Part shown: one piece after another, positions 26,775 to 34,875 of the stretch
How the letters are laid out: every line of letters begins with the position of its first letter
How positions within the stretch are numbered: position 1 is the stretch's first letter
Source: Pseudomonas lini
GTDB lineage: Bacteria > Pseudomonadota > Gammaproteobacteria > Pseudomonadales > Pseudomonadaceae
DNA: 64,000 nt
Reading direction: 5' to 3'
Assembly: GCF_964063345.1 (NCBI RefSeq)
Contig: NZ_OZ061318.1
Location: forward strand, 3,534,001-3,598,000
Translations under genes and position numbers: made by a program
The notes under the pieces: generated by a model
Database searches by the model: none
What the model was told of the DNA's origin: nothing
What the model saw: only the letters and a program-made list of their open reading frames with translations

Positions 26775-27521
26775 ATGATCGTTTTAAACAGAGAAGTTGG
26801 CGAATCGCTACGGCGCGACAAATATGTCAACGTCCAGGGAGCTGACTTCAATCTGTTCGGTCATTTTTCCGACTTCGTCAGATTGACCAAAAGTTGGGAA
26901 AGCATGGAGCCGGACAGTTATTACGGCCAGGCCGATGCGGGCATGCGTTTCCGTCGTTACAGCGATTTCGAATACAACCCGCTCACCCGTGACTTGACGC
27001 AGCTGGAACACCGCGCCTACGTTCAATCGAAGGCTAACAACAGCTACGTCGGTGGACTGGAGCGGCACTTCCAGGACTTCTCCAATGAAGTCATTAATTC
27101 GCCGGTGATGCGCAGCCTCATCGATGCGGATTTCGAGGTGTACAAGAACGTATTGCCGCCTGAGTTGCACGACGAAATCTGGCAATGCCAGATCCATCAG
27201 ATCCGCATCGAGATCAAGCCGGGCAAACAACTGGAAATTACCCCTGAAGGTATTCATTGCGACGGCTATCCGTTCAGCGGTGTGCATTTCTGGGGCCGCA
27301 ACAATGTGGATGGGGCGGAGAGCCGTTTGTATTCGGCCCAAGAGGAACAATTGGCGGCGACGACCTATCTGGAAATCCTCGACACCACCTATTTCCTCGA
27401 TCGCGACATGCGTCATTACGTGACGCCGGCACGCAACACCCACGCTCACGAAATGGCCTATCGGCAGATTCTGGCCATTTCCTTCTCGCGGCCCGGGACC
27501 GCTTTCGACATTGTTCGCTGA
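26775..27521 (+). CDS. 2OG-Fe(II) amino-acid dioxygenase (IDO/PF10014-like)
   Basis: 248 aa. The 2-oxoglutarate/Fe(II) facial triad fits His161-x-Asp163 (PEGIHCDGYPFSGVHFWGRN) and His214 (DRDMRHYVTPARNTHAHEMA), nearly the same spacing as in L-isoleucine 4-hydroxylase (H159/D161/H212, recalled). Family PF10014 hydroxylates free aliphatic amino acids. It is the first gene of a compact run with GNAT, AzlC and AzlD genes, suggesting that the hydroxylated or modified amino acid is exported. The amino-acid substrate cannot be read from the sequence. Confidence 0.85.
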   Translation: MIVLNREVGESLRRDKYVNVQGADFNLFGHFSDFVRLTKSWESMEPDSYYGQADAGMRFRRYSDFEYNPLTRDLTQLEHRAYVQSKANNSYVGGLERHFQDFSNEVINSPVMRSLIDADFEVYKNVLPPELHDEIWQCQIHQIRIEIKPGKQLEITPEGIHCDGYPFSGVHFWGRNNVDGAESRLYSAQEEQLAATTYLEILDTTYFLDRDMRHYVTPARNTHAHEMAYRQILAISFSRPGTAFDIVR

Positions 27522-27534
27522 ACAGCTAGACCCC

Positions 27535-27978
27535 ATGCACATCGCCGAATGCCCTGCGCCGGTGATGCTGCAGCGCGCGACGGCCGAGGATGCCCAGCGC
27601 CTGGAACGCTTCTTTCGGCAATTCGAAGAAGTGTCGTTCTGTGAATGGCAGGATGCCAAATGCCTGCGCGGTGTGTTGGTGCAAAAAACCACCGCTGCGT
27701 TCCTCGCTCTCGATATCCGTGGCGAAGTGGTCGGCGCGGTGTTGGGCGGCATGCTCGGCAGCCGTGGCACCATCAATCACTTGGCGGTGAGCCCGGAGTA
27801 TCGCAGCCAGGGCGTTGGTCAGCGCCTGGTTGAAGCCGCTTCGGCAGACATGAAACGGGTCGGTGTGCTGCGGATGTTCCTGTTCGTCGACGATGCTAAC
27901 CTTGCCGGCAAACGTTTTTGGAGTGCCCAGGGCTTTTGTGAGCCGCGCGGCGAAACGACCTTCGAGAGGGACTTATGA
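27535..27978 (+). CDS. GNAT-family N-acetyltransferase
   Basis: 147 aa GNAT. Acetyl-CoA-binding motif A is INHLAVSPEYRSQGVGQRLV, with the C-terminal GFxEPRGE turn. The ATG at 27535 is taken; a TTG at 27511 overlapping the dioxygenase end is possible, and neither has a strong ribosome site. The stop overlaps the AzlC start as ATGA. Its position between an amino-acid hydroxylase and an amino-acid exporter suggests that it acts on an amino acid; this is inference. Confidence 0.82.
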   Translation: MHIAECPAPVMLQRATAEDAQRLERFFRQFEEVSFCEWQDAKCLRGVLVQKTTAAFLALDIRGEVVGAVLGGMLGSRGTINHLAVSPEYRSQGVGQRLVEAASADMKRVGVLRMFLFVDDANLAGKRFWSAQGFCEPRGETTFERDL

Positions 27979-28691
27979 ATGAGACGTCCAGCAGTCAGCC
28001 GCTGATGGTCGAGCCGCAGCCCTCGCGCACGTTTGCTGAAGCCAGCCCGGTGATTGCGGGCTACTTCACGGTGTCGTTTGTGTTCGGTTTGATGGCCGTC
28101 AATGCCGGATTGCCCGTGTGGCTGCCGGTCGCGATGTGCCTGTTCGTCTACGCCGGTGCCTCGCAGTTCGCCGCACTGGCGCTGATCTCAAGCGGCGCGT
28201 CACTGACCACCATCATCCTCACCACGTTTCTGATCAATGCGCGGCACATGCTGATGTCGGTCTACATGGCCAAGGCCTTGCAGGCGATGGGGCTCAGTCG
28301 TCTCGAGCGCTGGTGTTATGCCGGTGGGCTGACCGATGAATCGTTCGCCTTCCACAGCGTCAAGCTGGGCAAGGGCACGCCGGTCAATGTGCGTTACCTG
28401 ATCGGCTTCAATCTGTATTGCCACACATCGTGGGTACTGGGCGGTTTGCTGGGAGCGATCTGCGCACAGTACGCGGCGCACCTGATCAAATATCAGCTCG
28501 ACTATGCGCTGACCGCGATGATGCTCTACGTGCTGGTATCGCTGTGCAACACCCGTAACAAACTGATCGCCGCACTGGCCGCGGTTGCCTGCATGGGCGC
28601 CCTGAGCCTGATCGGCAGCTCACCCTTCAACGTATTCATCGCCACATTCGTGGGCTGTGGGGTGGGTGTATGCCTGACCAAACGTTCCTGA
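27975..28691 (+). CDS. AzlC-family amino acid exporter large subunit
   Basis: 238 aa inner-membrane protein with about six hydrophobic segments (FTVSFVFGLMAVNAGLPVWL, AGASQFAALALISSG, TTIILTTFLINARHMLMSVY). The AzlC hallmark AGxSQFAALAL...NARH is intact. It acts with the small AzlD subunit encoded downstream to export branched-chain amino acids or analogues. Start coupled to the upstream GNAT gene (ATGA); its end overlaps the AzlD start by 22 bp. Confidence 0.9.
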   Translation: MNETSSSQPLMVEPQPSRTFAEASPVIAGYFTVSFVFGLMAVNAGLPVWLPVAMCLFVYAGASQFAALALISSGASLTTIILTTFLINARHMLMSVYMAKALQAMGLSRLERWCYAGGLTDESFAFHSVKLGKGTPVNVRYLIGFNLYCHTSWVLGGLLGAICAQYAAHLIKYQLDYALTAMMLYVLVSLCNTRNKLIAALAAVACMGALSLIGSSPFNVFIATFVGCGVGVCLTKRS

Positions 28692-28987
28692 TCCTGGTCG
28701 TCGCGCTGATGATGGCCGTCACGTTCCTGCCGCGCGCATTGCCGCTGCAGGTGAGCACTGACCATTGGCCACCCCTGGTCGCCCGCGCGCTGGAATACTT
28801 GCCGGTGGCGATCGTTGCTGCAATCAGCCTTACCCCACTGTTGATCAAGGATCAGCAGGTGCAGCTCGATCGCCCGGAATTTTATGCAGCCATTCCGACG
28901 TTGTTATGTGCGTATTTCAGCAAAAACCTCTTTCTCAGCGTAGCGGTGGGAACGGCTGCGTACATCGCGCTCGGATCGTTCATGTAG
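28670..28987 (+). CDS. AzlD-family amino acid exporter small subunit
   Basis: 105 aa protein with three to four TM segments (LILVVALMMAVTFLPRALPL, YLPVAIVAAISLTPLLI, LCAYFSKNLFLSVAVGTAAY). Partner of AzlC. It starts inside the azlC 3' end in another frame with GGTGGGTG upstream. The last 84 bp are antisense to the 3' end of the convergent LysR gene. Confidence 0.88.
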   Translation: MPDQTFLILVVALMMAVTFLPRALPLQVSTDHWPPLVARALEYLPVAIVAAISLTPLLIKDQQVQLDRPEFYAAIPTLLCAYFSKNLFLSVAVGTAAYIALGSFM

Positions 28988-29830
28988 CGGCAGAGTGACC
29001 ACGTCGTTCAGGGCCTGGCCCGACAACTCGGGGTTATTGACCGCGAGCCGTACTTCAAGGGAATCCTCGAAACCCGGGAAAATGGTCAAGCCGTTACGCA
29101 GGGCCGCCTCACGGGAAACCATGCCGAGGCCGTCCATTTGCGTGATCAACGAGAGGGTCAGGGTCTCGCTGCAGGAATAGATCATCCGCTTGCCTGACTC
29201 GTAATTACCAAGGCCGGCGTCGAGAAAACGCAAGAAGCTGTGGGAATACGGACAATCGTCGGCAGGACGAACCTGAAACTTATTGCTGAGCAGCATCAGC
29301 GGATCGTTTTCCTGACCGCAATGAGCACCGACCACCTGCACTTGTACATCGGGCAGGGCAATGCTGGGCAACCCCGGGTGTTGCGGCCCGATCAGCACGG
29401 CCAGGTCAAAGTCCTCATTCTTCAACTTGCTGAGGTTTTCCATCGACTCGGCGTAGCTGAATTCCAACTGATAATCAGGAAACACTTCAATGAGACGCCC
29501 GATCATGCGCCGGTTGAAGTCGGCCGAAAACGTGGTGTTAAGTGCAACTTTGAGCGTGCGCTGCCCCGGCACTTTGAGCGCAGCGGCTTTTTCTTCCAGT
29601 TGGCGCGTAGCAACCAACACTTTGTCCATGTAGGGCGTGAGCTCCGTGCCCTGTGTTGTCAGTGTCAGCCCCTTGTTGGAGCGACGAAACAACCGAAAAC
29701 CGAACTGCTCTTCGACCTTGTTCAACTGCGCGGCCAATGCCTGCACGCTCAAACAGGAATGCTCTGCCGCCGCCGACAATGAGCCGGTCTGCACAATGCG
29801 CATGAGGTTACGTAAGGTTCTGCTATCCAT
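28904..29830 (-). CDS. LysR-family regulator beside dioxygenase/AzlCD cluster
   Basis: 308 aa. N-terminal HTH (MDSRTLRNLMRIVQTGSLSA then CLSVQALAAQLNKVEEQF) and LysR effector domain. The start at 29830 has GAGGG about 11 nt upstream. Convergent with azlD, with an 84-bp overlap of coding ends. LysR-type proteins often control neighbouring exporters (for example ArgP/LysG with LysE-type), so regulation of this cluster is plausible, but the binding site is not identifiable. Confidence 0.85.
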   Translation of the reverse strand: MDSRTLRNLMRIVQTGSLSAAAEHSCLSVQALAAQLNKVEEQFGFRLFRRSNKGLTLTTQGTELTPYMDKVLVATRQLEEKAAALKVPGQRTLKVALNTTFSADFNRRMIGRLIEVFPDYQLEFSYAESMENLSKLKNEDFDLAVLIGPQHPGLPSIALPDVQVQVVGAHCGQENDPLMLLSNKFQVRPADDCPYSHSFLRFLDAGLGNYESGKRMIYSCSETLTLSLITQMDGLGMVSREAALRNGLTIFPGFEDSLEVRLAVNNPELSGQALNDVVTLPLHERSERDVRSRSHRYAEKEVFAEIRT

Positions 29831-30456
29831 TTGGGTAATGCCCTCTAAAGTGGGCTGGCTATTGTTATGTACCTGACCGCCCCGTTGGGCGACGGTCGCG
29901 TGCTGGCTATGATCCTGCACCTGAGCATGCTTGTCCCGAGTTTAGTAGCGAAATGACTCTGCGTCCGATGGTTGGAGGCTTACAGAGGATTGGAGTTTTG
30001 GTGGAGGGTAGGCGATCGGGGTCAAAAATTGGCCCGGATGGGGGAGGTGGGGGCGTTTTTCTGGATATCAGCGAAACCTTTTTTCAAGGCAAAAAAAAAC
30101 AGCCTGATCAGGCTGCTTTTATGAATAGGTGCTTGATATTGTGCTCCCTCAAGCAGGGGAGGAGAGGTTTACCCGAGCGCTGATTTTCAGGTCATCAACG
30201 GGGCTCCTACATCGACTATCGCCACCTGAAGGCAGTCGGTTTCGCGCTCTCGATTAAATTCTCTGCCCCTGTGGTGCGGGTGTCAACGGGTGTATTTGAC
30301 CGTATGTCGGCGTCTTTTTGGGCTGCGAAAAAGCTGCGCGAAACCTCTTTGCGAAGGGGGGACCAGATTGATACGTTTGCGAATTAAAATTTCATTGTTG
30401 TTCGTATCTGTACTAGTCTGAAATAAAGCTATCGCACATTCAAGGAGGCCATCCCC
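29831..30456. other. Gene-free stretch between LysR and the Xre/RES pair
   Basis: About 625 bp. I see the LysR promoter side, a hairpin CAGCCTGATCAGGCTG flanked by an A-run and TTTT (30095-30120) that can terminate in either direction, and just before the antitoxin gene a relatively AT-rich stretch (GCGAATTAAAATTTC around 30379) suitable for the toxin-antitoxin promoter. Apparent short frames here have no ribosome sites. Confidence 0.6.
30095..30120. terminator. Rho-independent terminator-like hairpin
   Basis: ACAGCCTGATCAGGCTG palindrome preceded by nine A and followed by CTTTT; possible terminator on either strand. Confidence 0.6.
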
Positions 30457-30867
30457 ATGCCTGCCTCAACCATCGTCCTCAGCCCTCAGCAACAACTCGA
30501 GACTCCCGAAGCCGGTCGAGTCGCGCTCAAGTTTTTCTTCAATCTAATGGAACGCTGGGGCTGCAACGCCGAGCAACAACGCACCCTTTTGGGCAAAGTC
30601 GGAAATACCACTTTCTACAAGTACAAACACTTGCCGCCCAACGTACGCCTGCCCCACGACACGCTGGAACGTATCTCGTATTTGATGGGTATCCACAAAG
30701 CGTTGAGCATCATCTTCAGCAACAGCCGCGAGCGTGCCTACACATGGGTCAGCAGCCCCAACACCGCCGCGCCGTTCAATGGCCAGTCGGCGCTGTCCTA
30801 CATGCTGGCCGGCCGCGTGGTCGACATCGCTGACGTGCGCCGCTACCTCGACGGAGTGCGCGGTTGA
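30457..30867 (+). CDS. Xre/MbcA/ParS-type antitoxin
   Basis: 136 aa. Its domain content fits the Xre-MbcA-ParS antitoxin family: an N-terminal HTH region (GRVALKFFFNLMERWGCNAE ... LLGKVGNTTFYKYKHLP) and a C-terminal toxin-binding domain (NTAAPFNGQSALSYMLAGRV then VDIADVRRYLDGVRG). Preceded by AAGGAGG. Its stop overlaps the RES toxin start (TGATG), the usual antitoxin-first order. Such antitoxins repress their own promoter. Confidence 0.9.
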   Translation: MPASTIVLSPQQQLETPEAGRVALKFFFNLMERWGCNAEQQRTLLGKVGNTTFYKYKHLPPNVRLPHDTLERISYLMGIHKALSIIFSNSRERAYTWVSSPNTAAPFNGQSALSYMLAGRVVDIADVRRYLDGVRG

Positions 30868-31544
30868 TGGCGCCGGAGCTGGCCGACCCGCAGTGGCCGC
30901 GGGCTTATCGGATCGTTAACAGCTGCTTCCCGCCGATTTCATTGTTCGAAGACGTGCTCGACCCCGAAGACTTGCCCACCGCCTACGCGCTGGAAGCGCT
31001 GACCAATGATCGACTGATGGAAGAAGCCGGGGTGCTCTCCCGCGTGCGCCCCGAAGACCGCATCTCCGGCCCCGGCTCCACACCCGTCATGGCCGCGTTC
31101 ACCCACATCGGCAAAACCAGCCGCTTCACCGACGGCACCTTCGGCGTCTACTACGCAGCCAGCAGCCAGGCCGCCGCCATCGCCGAGACGAGCTATCACC
31201 AGGAACGCTTCCTCGCCGCGACCAACGAGCCGGACCTCGAGTTGACCATGCGCACCTACGTCAACCGGGTCGTCAAACCGCTGCACGACATCCGCCAAAA
31301 CTATTCTCACCTTCATGACCCGGACCCAACCGCGTACGGCCCATCGCAGGCCTTCGCCCGCCAATTGCGCGAAACATTGTCTTGGGGATTGCTCTACAAC
31401 AGCGTTCGTTTGCCGGGCCAAGAATGTGTTGCTGCGTTTCGGCCGCCGGCTGTGTCCATTCCGAGGCAAGGGAAGCACATTCGGTATGTGTGGAGTGCGA
31501 GCAGTCGGAAGATCTCGTTTGTGTTTGAAGTCAGTGAGATGTGA
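30867..31544 (+). CDS. RES-domain toxin
   Basis: 225 aa RES protein. The name-giving Arg, Glu and Ser are visible in RAYRIVN, AIAETSYHQERFL and YNSVRLPGQECVAAFRP. Members of this family act as NAD+-degrading toxins. The start at ATG 30867 overlaps the antitoxin stop by one base with GGAG upstream. A terminator follows at 31561. Complete and apparently functional. Confidence 0.9.
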   Translation: MAPELADPQWPRAYRIVNSCFPPISLFEDVLDPEDLPTAYALEALTNDRLMEEAGVLSRVRPEDRISGPGSTPVMAAFTHIGKTSRFTDGTFGVYYAASSQAAAIAETSYHQERFLAATNEPDLELTMRTYVNRVVKPLHDIRQNYSHLHDPDPTAYGPSQAFARQLRETLSWGLLYNSVRLPGQECVAAFRPPAVSIPRQGKHIRYVWSASSRKISFVFEVSEM

Positions 31545-31560
31545 AGCCTAACGAAGCGCA

Positions 31561-31583
31561 AAAACCCCGATGGATTCGGGGTT
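31561..31583 (+). terminator. Terminator after RES toxin
   Basis: AAACCCCGA-TGGA-TTCGGGGTTT stem-loop 17 bp after the toxin stop. Confidence 0.7.
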
Positions 31584-31726
31584 TCCGCGTCGCTGGACGA
31601 ACACGCGTCGCATAAATGGAAAAAACGCGCACGTATGTAAATGGACTACATCAAAAGGGGCTAAGTCCTACTGCGGAAATAGCCTGCGATGACTACTAAA
31701 CAGCACCCTTTAAATCGTCTACTGAG

Positions 31727-32115
31727 ATGTTCGGAGGGCATCCACTGTTCCAGGTAGGAATCCATCATTTGAAGAGATTTGCATTTGTAAGTGAGGCGGC
31801 AACACGTGAGTACAAGGATTTGCCGGAGTGGGTACAGGATGAGTTCGGGAAAGACCTGATGCGTGTGCGTACAGCGGCGATCCAGAGCTGGCAATAAAGC
31901 AACTGAGCTCAGTAGGTGCGGGGGCTATCGAGTTGATTATCAATGGCAGCCCGGCATACCGATGCATCTACATTGCGAAGTATGCGGACACCATTTTCGT
32001 CCTTCATTCGTTCGTGAAGACGACGAATGGAACCGATCGTCACGCAATGGCTGTTGCGCAAGACCGGTTGAAGGAACTGAAAAGGGAGCTTCGAAAGATG
32101 GGTTACAAAGTCTAG
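31727..32115 (+). pseudogene. Frameshifted RelE/Gp49-like toxin
   Basis: Two frames make one toxin. The first, from about 31769, reads KRFAFVSEAATREYKDLPEW and VQDEFGKDLMRV, then hits TAA in the old frame. The second continues in the -1 frame as YSGDPELAIKQLSSVGAGAI followed by ELIINGSPAYRCIYIAKYAD, TIFVLHSF and a Lys-rich C-terminus ending at 32115. The junction lies at about 31865-31872, where one base seems to be missing. The family is the phage-derived Gp49-like/HigB group. The adjacent antitoxin-like gene is convergent, not in the usual tandem order. Confidence 0.75.
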
Positions 32116-32435
32116 CAGGCGTGAGCTTGTGAAATGACGATCTGAGGTAAGGCCCCGACATCGTTGGAGGGCAACGTAAAAGTAGTGCGAAATCCGAGTC
32201 TATCCAGCATGTCCATCATTGCATCGATCGTAAATTTCTCGATCTTGCCAGTGGTTAGCTCGGAAACGCGTGATTGGGTCACATTTAACCTGGCTGCAGC
32301 CTCACTCTGTTTGAGGCCCAGTTTTTTGATGCAATCAGTGATGAATATCGATAGCTCCATTTTCAACGCCATTTTGCTGGCGACTTCCTCGTCATGCGTG
32401 ACATGGAACGGGCTATCAAAGAATTGAAGTGCCAT
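32112..32435 (-). CDS. XRE-family antitoxin-like HTH protein
   Basis: 107 aa. HTH region LKQSEAAARLNVTQSRVSEL followed by TTGKIEKFTIDAMMDMLDRL, the HTH_37/HigA-type antitoxin signature. Two Met codons (32441 and 32435) are possible starts; 32435 has a better spacing to GGGA. Its stop overlaps the end of the broken RelE-like toxin on the other strand. It may persist as an orphan antitoxin. Confidence 0.8.
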   Translation of the reverse strand: MALQFFDSPFHVTHDEEVASKMALKMELSIFITDCIKKLGLKQSEAAARLNVTQSRVSELTTGKIEKFTIDAMMDMLDRLGFRTTFTLPSNDVGALPQIVISQAHAC

Positions 32436-32807
32436 GAGCATTTATCCCATTTTAGGCGGTATCTAAAATTTACGATAAATGGAGATTAGCCGATTGATCA
32501 TTTTTGATGCAAACGTTTTTTGTGCTTGTCGATCACCGGCAAAATTACGGCCGCTTACCGCGATGCATTTTTCTTCGAAAAGACGATGAGGTTTGTCAGC
32601 ATGGATTGAAGCCCGTTTTGACCGCTGGCGGGCCTTACGGGTTAGGTCATAATTTCCGTTAGCGTCTTCAATCGATATCGACGAACTCATTACACCAAGT
32701 AACTAATGATGTTCCCGCCCCCACCTTTATCCCCCTGACCCAACCTCATACATTCCTCTCCAACGCCTCCTCATCATTCCGATGAGAAGACCACTGGAGA
32801 TTTCCCC
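32436..32807. other. Gene-free stretch
   Basis: About 370 bp between the antitoxin and the tautomerase gene. It includes the antitoxin promoter (the palindromic-looking AAATTTACGATAAAT near 32466 may be an operator). A 75-codon frame on the minus strand is present but lacks a convincing start signal and family resemblance. Confidence 0.4.
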
Positions 32808-33029
32808 ATGCCTTTCGTAAACGTACGCATCACCCGCGATGGCGTTACCTCAGAGCAGAAAGCTCAGGTGATCGCCGAAATCACTGAAACCCTGGAACGC
32901 GTCCTCAACAAACGCCCGGACCTGACCCACATCGTGATCGAAGAAGTCGACACCGATAACTGGGGCTATGCCGGGATCACCACCACCCAGTACCGAAAAC
33001 AACTGGCTGAGGAGCAGGGGCAGTCATGA
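32808..33029 (+). CDS. 4-oxalocrotonate tautomerase family protein
   Basis: 73 aa. Met is followed directly by the catalytic Pro (MPFVNVRITRDGVTSEQKAQ), and the family segment DLTHIVIEEVDTDNWGYAGI is intact. As in the family, the N-terminal Pro would act as general base in keto-enol tautomerisation. The stop overlaps the next start as ATGA. Confidence 0.9.
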   Translation: MPFVNVRITRDGVTSEQKAQVIAEITETLERVLNKRPDLTHIVIEEVDTDNWGYAGITTTQYRKQLAEEQGQS

Positions 33030-33176
33030 CTGCGTCCGTCACCATCGATTTTGTCTCCGATGTGGTGTGCCCATGGTGCGCCTTGGGCGCGACGGCGCTG
33101 GAGCAAGCGATCGAACGTGGCCGGTGATGTCTCCGTCGAGCTGACCTTCAAACCCTTTGAGTTGAACCCGGACTGA
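33026..33176 (+). pseudogene. Truncated DsbA-family (FrnE-like) gene
   Basis: Starts well as MTASVTIDFVSDVVCPWCAL with the CxxC site CPWC, then breaks. At about 33117 a one-base change shifts the frame, after which VAGDVSVELTFKPFELNPD continues in the other frame and stops at 33176. The family is about 210 residues long; only about 50 remain. Coupled to the tautomerase gene by ATGA, so it was part of that operon. Confidence 0.8.
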
Positions 33177-33232
33177 GGCGGGAAGCCTGATTGATCACTT
33201 TTCAAACCATCATTTATTGGTAGAGGTTCATC

Positions 33233-33943
33233 ATGAGCAATTCGAAAAAAGTCATCGTTATTACTGGTGCCTCCCAAGGTCTCGGCGCAGGCATGGTCAA
33301 GGCCTTCCGTGATCTGGATTACAATGTTGTCGCCACTTCGCGTTCGATCAAACCGTCCACCGACCCGGACATCCGCACCGTGGCGGGCGACATCGGCAAC
33401 CCGGAAGTCGCTCAGCAAGTCATCCGTGAAGCCATCGCACATTTTGGCCGTATCGACACCTTGGTCAACAACGCCGGGATCTTCGTCGCCAAGCCGTTCA
33501 CCGCTTATACCCAGGAAGACTATGCCGCGGTGCTGTCGGTGAACTTGAATGGTTTCTTCTACATCACCCAACTCGCGATCACCGAGATGGAAAAACAGGG
33601 CCGCGGCCACGTCGTCAACATCACCACTAGCCTGGTGGACCATGCCATCGACGGTGTGCCGTCGGTATTGGCTTCGTTAACCAAAGGTGGCTTGAACGCG
33701 GCGACCAAATCTTTAGCCATTGAGTACGCCAAGCGTGGGATTCGGGTGAACGCGGTTTCCCCCGGCATCATCAAAACGCCTATGCATGGTGAGGAAACTC
33801 ACGAAGCACTGGGGAATTTGCACCCGGTTGGGCATATGGGTGAGATCAGCGACATTGCGCAGGCTGTTGTTTATCTGGACAGTGCCAACTTTGTCACCGG
33901 CGAGATCTTGCATGTCGATGGTGGGCAGAGTGCGGGGCACTAA
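33233..33943 (+). CDS. SDR-family oxidoreductase, atypical active site
   Basis: 236 aa. NAD(P)-binding TGASQGLGAGM (residues 12-22), the NNAG motif and NITTS supply the usual SDR fold. At the catalytic site the usual Y-x-x-x-K reads A-S-L-T-K (VPSVLASLTKGGLNAATKSL), so the Tyr is absent although Lys and Ser remain. I recall homologues with the same ASLTK, so this is probably a conserved variant rather than a fresh mutation. The C-terminus ends GEILHVDGGQSAGH. Preceded by AGAGG. Function unknown. Confidence 0.85.
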   Translation: MSNSKKVIVITGASQGLGAGMVKAFRDLDYNVVATSRSIKPSTDPDIRTVAGDIGNPEVAQQVIREAIAHFGRIDTLVNNAGIFVAKPFTAYTQEDYAAVLSVNLNGFFYITQLAITEMEKQGRGHVVNITTSLVDHAIDGVPSVLASLTKGGLNAATKSLAIEYAKRGIRVNAVSPGIIKTPMHGEETHEALGNLHPVGHMGEISDIAQAVVYLDSANFVTGEILHVDGGQSAGH

Positions 33944-34009
33944 GAGTGATTCAGGAGTAGGGCGCTGTTCACAGCAGAAACGACGACCAGCGCTCTCATC
34001 CTTGAATCA

Positions 34010-34654
34010 TTAACCTGCGAACGGCGCTACCTTGATCGGTTCACCTTTCTTCGCACATGACGGCGGATTGGTCATACCCAGCGTCAGCAGGTTGCCGCTG
34101 TTAATGATTCAGTTGAACTGCTGGTTATCGTTGGTTTTCAGCGCGACTTGTTCGGGACGCGTCGTTGCGCGCGCCGAGTCGGCAAGGTGAACGGTTGTCG
34201 GGAAGAACAGGAGCACCAGGATTGTGCCCCCCATCAGAATTGGCAGTAGACCCATGATGGTGAAGTAATGACTTCTTCTGGCGTTGGCAAAGTCACGACG
34301 TACCAAGGGCCAAAAAGCCAGAAACAGGACGCTGAGAACGGCCAGCCAGGCTAAGCGCGAAATGAAGGCCCAACCGTCGTACCCGGACTCCCAGATCGCC
34401 CAGGCATAAGTGGCCAGAGAGGCTGTGCCATAGAGGTAGATGCCGAGGGACTGTTTCAGGCCGATGAGAATGGCCGATACCAACAGGGCGGTGCCCATCA
34501 TGGCGTAATAGGGGGATCCGCCAGCGGTTACTAGAGCGCCCCCTCTATCGGCCAGTGCCAATCCAAGCAGGGCAACAAATATGGTGTACACGCCGAACAG
34601 AAGGTTCGAGACCCCCGCTCCTCTACCCAAAGTCCTTTCGTTCATTGCGATCAT
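34010..34654 (-). pseudogene. Glucose-dehydrogenase-type membrane anchor, truncated
   Basis: The open frame 34109-34654 (181 aa) contains about five TM segments that match the N-terminal anchor of membrane-bound PQQ glucose/quinate dehydrogenases: LLGLALADRGGALVTAGGSP, YYAMMGTALLVSAILIG, YLYGTASLATYAWAIWESGY and SRLAWLAVLSVLFLAFWPLV. The catalytic PQQ propeller domain, normally over 600 residues, is missing. After an in-frame TGA at 34109 the same frame continues for 32 more codons with coding character (SGNLLTLGMTNPPSCAKKGE then PIKVAPFAG) to a stop at 34010. It is either a degraded gene or a free-standing anchor-like protein ending at 34109. Confidence 0.55.
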
Positions 34655-34770
34655 CCCTGTGTGATTCGATACAGCTCCGTGTCCGAGCGGTGCGCATAAT
34701 TGCCTATTATTACAACGAAATACAATATGTGGCGATAAAATTAACTATTTCGTGAGGATGAAGCGATTTT

Positions 34771-34796
34771 TTGTATCTTGTACTGAGCAGATACAA
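34771..34796. promoter_or_regulatory. Inverted repeat TTGTATC-N12-GATACAA
   Basis: Perfect 7-bp inverted repeat in the AT-rich gap between the truncated anchor gene and the GntR gene. Its form fits a dimeric repressor operator; the neighbouring GntR protein is a candidate but the link is a guess. Confidence 0.4.
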
Positions 34797-34875
34797 TCAT
34801 GCTAAGCTGATTAGCGAGTTCTTGGACAGCGCTCTGACGAAGCTTCGATCAGTAATAGGGTGTTAGTGGTGCGCT

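Noticed and set aside
29953..30183. 76-codon frame in the LysR to Xre gap
   Set aside because: Runs through the A9 and terminator hairpin; no ribosome site.
32463..32690. 75-codon minus-strand frame between the antitoxin and tautomerase genes
   Set aside because: No convincing ribosome site, no family resemblance, and overlaps the likely antitoxin promoter.
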